Of a stretch of 64,000 nucleotides of DNA, positions 59,290-64,000 are shown piece after piece. Where the stretch lies: positions 67,234 through 131,233 of the forward strand of contig JAKUHH010000192.1 in the NCBI GenBank assembly GCA_022701365.1. Direction: 5' to 3'. This DNA is from Mycocentrospora acerina. Its lineage: Eukaryota; Ascomycota; Dothideomycetes; Pleosporales. The notes under the pieces were generated by a model. The model made no database searches. It was not told the DNA's origin and was given only the letters and a program-made list of their open reading frames with translations. The position numbers and the translations under genes are program-made. Position 1 is the first letter of the stretch. Each line of letters opens with the position of its first letter.

Positions 59290-60400
59290 TGGTAGTAGCA
59301 ATAGTAGTAGTAGCGGAGCCACTTTTTCTTCCCCACTACTGTTGTTGCGCACCACAAGCGATGGCATACGATTCGCACATGTGTATAGCTGGCGTATCGT
59401 ACAAAGATGTACTATAGTGCAGCCGACTATATGGCTTGCATTGTACACGCACACCGCCCAGCCTTGGATGAACACTTTTTCGTCTTTTTAGCCAGAAAGC
59501 GTGGCTTGGTGCTGATGCCAGCTAGACATGTAGCTTGCAAATCGGAGGTGGGAATTGGGCGTGTAGGTGTGGTGGTGTCGGGGCTTGGGTGTTTGAAGCG
59601 AGGCATGCACCTAGTCCGAGAAGGGAAGTGGGTTTTCGCCCGCTGAGAGTAGAGGGACAAGTGGCCAATCGGGTGGTTTCCTGTGTGGATTGGAGGTGCT
59701 AGTGGTGAGCTTGTATCGAGATCTTGGGCTCAGCGATTGGAGTGGATGAGCGAACGAGCGAACGAACGTCGCATAGGCTGTTGAGGGTTTTTGTGCATTG
59801 GTCAGCCAGGCTGCGATGCGGCCATTTGCAGTGGTGTGGTGGGTGTATGCGTATACGTCTGTGTACGTGGCAGACGTTTGGTTCCCTGCTCCTCGCATTG
59901 TTCGCATCGGTGGGGGTCTTTGAGCCATGCAGCTCCAACACTGTGCTGCTACTATATACTGGCATGGAGAGGCGCTGCCACCTCGAACAAACAACAGAGT
60001 CCCCAGCAGATGCAAGTTGACGGCTTTTTTCTCTAGGATGCGCAGAGTGTAGTGAAGAAGCTGCCACGGCGAATTTGTCAATGTCCATGGCTACCATGGC
60101 TACCATGGCCGTGATGGCTAGCATCAAGAAGCGGTCCCAGCCAGACTCCAGCTCCAACACTGTGCCATTGTGCCCAGGCATGGAGAGAGTTTGGCCGGCC
60201 ACAAACTCACCCGCACAAAGGTGCAGCGTGGTGAGAGCCCAGGCGATGAGTGGCTCTGTCGTGGTCGCGTGCCGATGCAGTGATGCTTGTACCACGTCGA
60301 GTGCATATGACCGAGATTGCTGTTGGTGTTATATGACTACGAATGCTGCTACTATCCTCTTACTGCTCTACGACTGCTGTACTCTTAATCTACTGCTAAG

Positions 60401-60485
60401 ACTACTACCACTACCACTACTATCACCACGACTACGACCACTACCACGACTACGACCACGACCACAACTACGACTACGACTACTA
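60401..60485. repeat. (CTACCA/CTACGA)n triplet-based array
   Basis: Imperfect ACT, ACC and ACG triplet repeats over about 85 bp, 280 bp upstream of the PRPP synthetase start. Confidence 0.75.
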
Positions 60486-60551
60486 TACGAGACAGGCTGT
60501 CTTGTTCCCCGTCACCAGCGTATCAACAGCCCCGCGTAGACCTACTCTCAT

Positions 60552-60572
60552 CCTCACCCTCACCCTCACCCT
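60552..60572. repeat. (CACCCT)n array
   Basis: Three to four copies of a hexamer in the PRPP synthetase promoter. It is not the fungal telomere repeat. Confidence 0.7.
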
Positions 60573-60764
60573 CCCGCGCTCCCTCTCCCCCGCGCGGCGA
60601 CGTAAGCGGGCGCGAGTCGGCTAAAACTGCCTGTTACGGTGCGCCAAGGCTGCAGCGCCAACCGCCGCCATCGGGCCATGGCTCGAAATTTCTCCAACTC
60701 ATTCTCGCGTCGGGCGGCGCGACACCACCACTGCGAAGACGTGATTCTTCTCGGCCCTCCCACG

Positions 60765-62538
60765 ATGCGCGGCGCCATAGTCTTCAGCGGGTCGTCGCAC
60801 CCCAAGCTGGTCGAGGGCATGTGCGACCGCCTGGGCATGAAGCCCGGCTCGGCGACGCTGGGCAAGTTCAAGAACGGCGAGACGTCGGTGACGATCCGTA
60901 CGTGTGCCGGCCTGCTGCCAGTGCAAGCGCTGTCTGACGAGCTGCAGACACGTCGATCCGCAACAAGGACGTCTTCATTGTGCAGAGCGGCAGCGAGAAG
61001 TTGGTCCCCCCGCCGTCCCCGCGCCGCCTTTGCTAAGCCCGCCGCGCAGAATCAACGACTCGGTCATGGAGCTGCTGATTATGATCTCCGCCTGCAAGGG
61101 CGGCTCGGCAAAGTCCATCACCGCCGTCATGCCCTACTTCCCCTACTCGCGCCAGTCCAAGAAGAAGCAGCACCGCGGCGCCATCACCGCCCGCATGGTC
61201 GCCAACCTGCTGCACATTGCCGGCGTCAACCACGTCATGACCATTGACCTGCACGCCTCGCAGATGCAGGGTTTCTTCAAGTGCCCCGTCGACAACCTCG
61301 TCGCCGAGCCGCTGCTCGCCCGCTGGATCCGCGTCAACGTGCCCAACTGGCGCGAGGCCGTCGTCGTGAGCAAGAACCCGGGCGGCACCAAGCGCGTCAC
61401 CTCGCTGGCCGACGCCCTCAAGCTCAGCTTCGGCATCGTCACCACCGACCGCCGCCGTACCGGTGTCCTGTGGAACGAGAGCGCCATGTTTGAGCAGCTG
61501 AGGCTGGACGGCACCTACGAGTCCCCGCAGCTGATTGAAGCCGCTCTGGACGCCGACGTTGCGTCCACTGCAAAGCCCACGAGCGAGCCCAAGGTAACCA
61601 GCGAGTCCAAGCCCAAGCTCAAGACCAACACAGCTCTGAACCCGCTGCAGCGCCGCGTAAACGGCCTGTCCGAGCCTGCGGGCAGTCCCTTGTACAAGTC
61701 GATGCGCGCGAGCTCCATTATAGAGCCCGAGACTCCGTTGGAGCCCATCCGCAGCGACGCCGAAGCGAACCAGGAAGCCCACGACGAGCAAAGCGCGGAT
61801 GAGAGTGGTGCCGAGGAGTACACAGATGAGGTTTGCTTGCCCCAAGTTCAACTATCTAGCACGAGCAAAATAATAATTAACTTAAAAAAACAGCGTGCGC
61901 GAAACGTTATCCGTGGACGTCTGGTCCAAGGTCACATTGTCGACGACTCGCATCCCTCGCCCGCCATGTCGGCCACGTCACACTCGACCTGGCGGAACCG
62001 GCCCCCGTCTGAAGGCGAAAACGAAGACATTCCCTCGCATATGATGTCTTCGTTCATATCCAACGCCTCGTCTACATGGAACAAGGACGTGGAGCACTCG
62101 CATGCGCTAGGCGGCACCTACGACGCAGCAGCCTCGTCTGAAGACGAAGAAGACGATCTCAAGAACCCCGAACTCGAAACCATGGTGACTCTGGTTGGCA
62201 ATGTCAAAGATCGCCCCGTCTTCATTGTCGACGACATGATGGACAAGTCGGCGTCGTGGATCGCCGCAGCCGAGACGGTCGTCAAGCGCGGCGGCGCCAC
62301 AAAAGTGTACTGCTTTGCCACACACGCCCTCTTTGGCGGTGACTGTCTTGAGGAAATGAGCAAATGCGAATGCATTGCCAAGATTGTCGTTACGAATGCG
62401 TTCCCCATTCCTGAGCACAAGCTTGCCCAAGGAAGGGATAAGCTAGTGATTATCAATGTCGACAATCTGCTTGCCGAGGCGATTCGGCGAAACCATCACG
62501 GCGAGAGCATGAGTCAACTTTTTATGCATTACGATTAG
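60765..62538 (+). CDS. Ribose-phosphate pyrophosphokinase family subunit with long insertion
   Basis: Exons 60765-60897, 60948-60999, 61050-61830 and 61894-62538 join to 536 residues. PRPP synthetases make phosphoribosyl pyrophosphate for nucleotide, His and Trp synthesis and form hetero-oligomers in fungi. Seen: MRGAIVFSGSSHPKLVEGMC, IVQSGSEKINDSVMELL spliced from two exons, MPYFPYSRQSKKKQHRGAI, TIDLHASQMQGFF, and NPGGTKRVTSLADAL. About 190 residues of disordered insertion separate this from the C-terminal VFIVDDMMDKSASWIAAAE, where the usual DDMxDTxGT PRPP loop is changed. Such non-homologous insertions occur in yeast Prs1 and Prs5. Intron 3 (61831-61893, 63 bp) is stop-free and a multiple of three; it is AT-rich unlike its flanks. 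An in-frame upstream ATG at 60678 would add 29 Arg/Ser-rich residues. Confidence 0.93.
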
Positions 62539-64000
62539 GTTCAACTTTGCTGTTAACTTTGCTGTTAACATGGCGTTGGTATTTTATTTATCAGAGGTGG
62601 CGGTGTTTTATGAAGGGGAAAAGTAGTAGATTTGAATCAGCATGCGAGTGAGCATGTAGAAAGAAATGGTGGTGATGGTGGTGACGGTGGAGGAATGAGA
62701 GTTGGCAATCCAAATGTACAGCTAGATGGTTAGACGGCCACTTTTTTTTTTCTTCAAAACACGTCAAAACAGGGACTGTCAAGTCTTGCTCTTTCTGAAT
62801 ATTGTTTCCATTGAATCTTGTTGCGCAAGTGATGAGTAGACGTGTGAATTGAATTGACTTGGCCTGACTTGAATTAAGTTTAAATTCAGACAAAGATGAA
62901 GACGGAGGAGATGGATATGGAGAGAAAAAAAATCCCTTTTCTCCCTTTCTTCAACACCAAACTCCTAGTTATTTTATTCTACCTCACCCAAAAGCTTGCT
63001 GCTCACTGGCAAGAATAATTTTTTTAACCATGAAAGATATCGAAAAAAAAACCAGAGAGAGCGACGACCAACACCACGAACCAAAATTTAGACTTTTTGT
63101 TTTGTTTTGCTTTTTTACGGCCATGTCCATGCTACTGACTAGGAATCTACATTTATAGAGAAACATGGGCAACTTGGGCGAAAAAGAGTATCTAAGACGT
63201 ACAATTAAGAAATAGGGAAGGCGATCGTAGTGGAACAGGAAGAGAGTGGAGTATAAATAAATTAGTGCTGATTAAATAAATAAATAAAATAGTTAGGTTA
63301 TGGGGCGTATAGTCTTTGGAGGAGAATGGAAGAAAGAAAGAGGTATTGTAAGGTAGGGTATTGTAAGAGAGAAGAAGAAGAAGAGAAGGAAAGAATCAAA
63401 GGGCAAGGTTATTTTCTTCTTTGTCCTTTTATATATAAAAAAACCCCTCCCCAATTTACTCTCTCTGTTCCTTCTTTCCATGTTTGATTAATCTCATCTT
63501 TTTTTTTTTTAAATCTTTGTCTTTTTTTTCGTCAATCTTTTCTTCTATCTTCCTACTCATCTACTGAATTAATCTTCTCTATTTTACTTTCCCCCCCCCA
63601 ATTTTTTTTATTAAAAAAAACAAGTGCTATTCATATTCTTGACCTAGCCATACATAGCCTTTTCCATTCATTCATTCATTCATATATAGTTGCATGTCTT
63701 GTATCGTTGTCGTGATATATGGTTATTATCATCATCCTTCTACGTCAGCTAGCTGGAAAGGCGAGAACAAACATTTATATAATTAAAAGAATTAGAATAA
63801 GAATAAGTCACTCGTTTAACATGGAATAATACTATAATTCATTCTAATTTAATAGAACACGGCACAAGACAAGAAAATCAGTAGAGCGAGGAATGAGAAA
63901 TAGATTAATAGATGAATACAGGTGAAGGAAGGTAGGAATGCGTGATTACTACTACTACTACTACTACTACTTTTTTTCAAATAAGTCGTACCTTTTTCTA
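62539..64000. other. 3' flank, low-complexity AT/CT-rich
   Basis: 1.46 kb after the PRPP synthetase stop with A- and T-runs, CT tracts, short tandem repeats such as ATTC at about 63667-63681 and (CTA)n at 63948-63970. No gene recognised to the right edge. Confidence 0.5.
63948..63970. repeat. (CTA)n microsatellite
   Basis: Seven to eight CTA triplets near the right edge. Confidence 0.75.

Larger units (their letters stand above)
55715..60764. other. Gene-poor region, right part
   Basis: 5.05 kb with no supported gene. It includes a (TGG)n array at 59256-59289, an imperfect duplicated segment (59930-59970 and 60148-60190), an ACC/ACT/ACG triplet array (60401-60485) and a CACCCT array (60552-60572) leading to the PRPP synthetase gene. 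Open frames up to about 200 codons are irregular or repeat-encoded. Confidence 0.5.

Noticed and set aside
60552..60572. Possible interstitial telomere repeat
   Set aside because: Unit is CACCCT, not CCCTAA; only three to four copies in a promoter.
61033..61851. 272-codon antisense frame in the PRPP synthetase gene
   Set aside because: Shadow frame opposite a conserved exon, codon-bias artefact.

Overview
This window is nuclear DNA of a filamentous ascomycete, most likely a Dothideomycete of the Pleosporales type (inference). Genes carry short spliceosomal introns (about 48-65 bp, occasionally longer) with GTANGT donors and CTAAC/CTGAC-type branch sites. Intergenic DNA is rich in CT tracts and simple repeats. 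The protein set is typical of filamentous fungi: a Hog1-type MAP kinase, a group III G-alpha subunit, DASH Ask1, Avl9, a type II PI 4-kinase and a Rad5/HLTF-like SNF2 ATPase. I rebuilt spliced models by hand from codon phase, splice consensus and family conservation; most close exactly in frame.

Layout from left to right. The 5' end of an MFS transporter runs off the left edge (-). It is followed by a secreted arylsulfatase (-), a hypothetical gene with unresolved splicing (+), a proline-rich hypothetical gene (-) and an SDR reductase with a mitochondrial-like presequence (-). Next come ASK1 (+), a type II PI4K (+), the SNF2/RING ATPase (+), an ACS-family (TNA1/DAL5-like) MFS permease (-), a secreted endonuclease/exonuclease/phosphatase-fold nuclease (-), a small hypothetical gene (+), AVL9 (-) and HOG1 (-).

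HOG1 and the G-alpha gene (+) are divergent across about 3 kb of DNA holding several unrelated minisatellites. Further right are a small hypothetical gene (-), a five-kilobase stretch with little coding, an F-box gene with two tiny exons (+), a second SDR (-), a TatD/Scn1-like metal hydrolase (+) and a calpain (-). After that is a roughly 7.6 kb gene-poor stretch in which I find only a 54-residue Cys-rich gene (-). The last gene is a PRPP synthetase-family subunit with a long insertion (+).

Functionally this is mostly a conserved housekeeping and signalling block (stress MAPK, cAMP-type G-alpha, phosphoinositide, secretory and kinetochore genes) interspersed with secreted enzymes, transporters and reductases. 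I see no secondary-metabolite cluster, no intact transposon, no tRNA or rRNA and no CRISPR. The most useful leads are a GC-AG intron in HOG1, the tandem-repeat-rich HOG1/G-alpha divergent spacer, two stop-free introns of length divisible by three (in the calpain just before its catalytic Asn, and in the PRPP synthetase), the Cys-rich mini-protein, the presequence on the first SDR, and the changed PRPP loop of the PRPP synthetase subunit.
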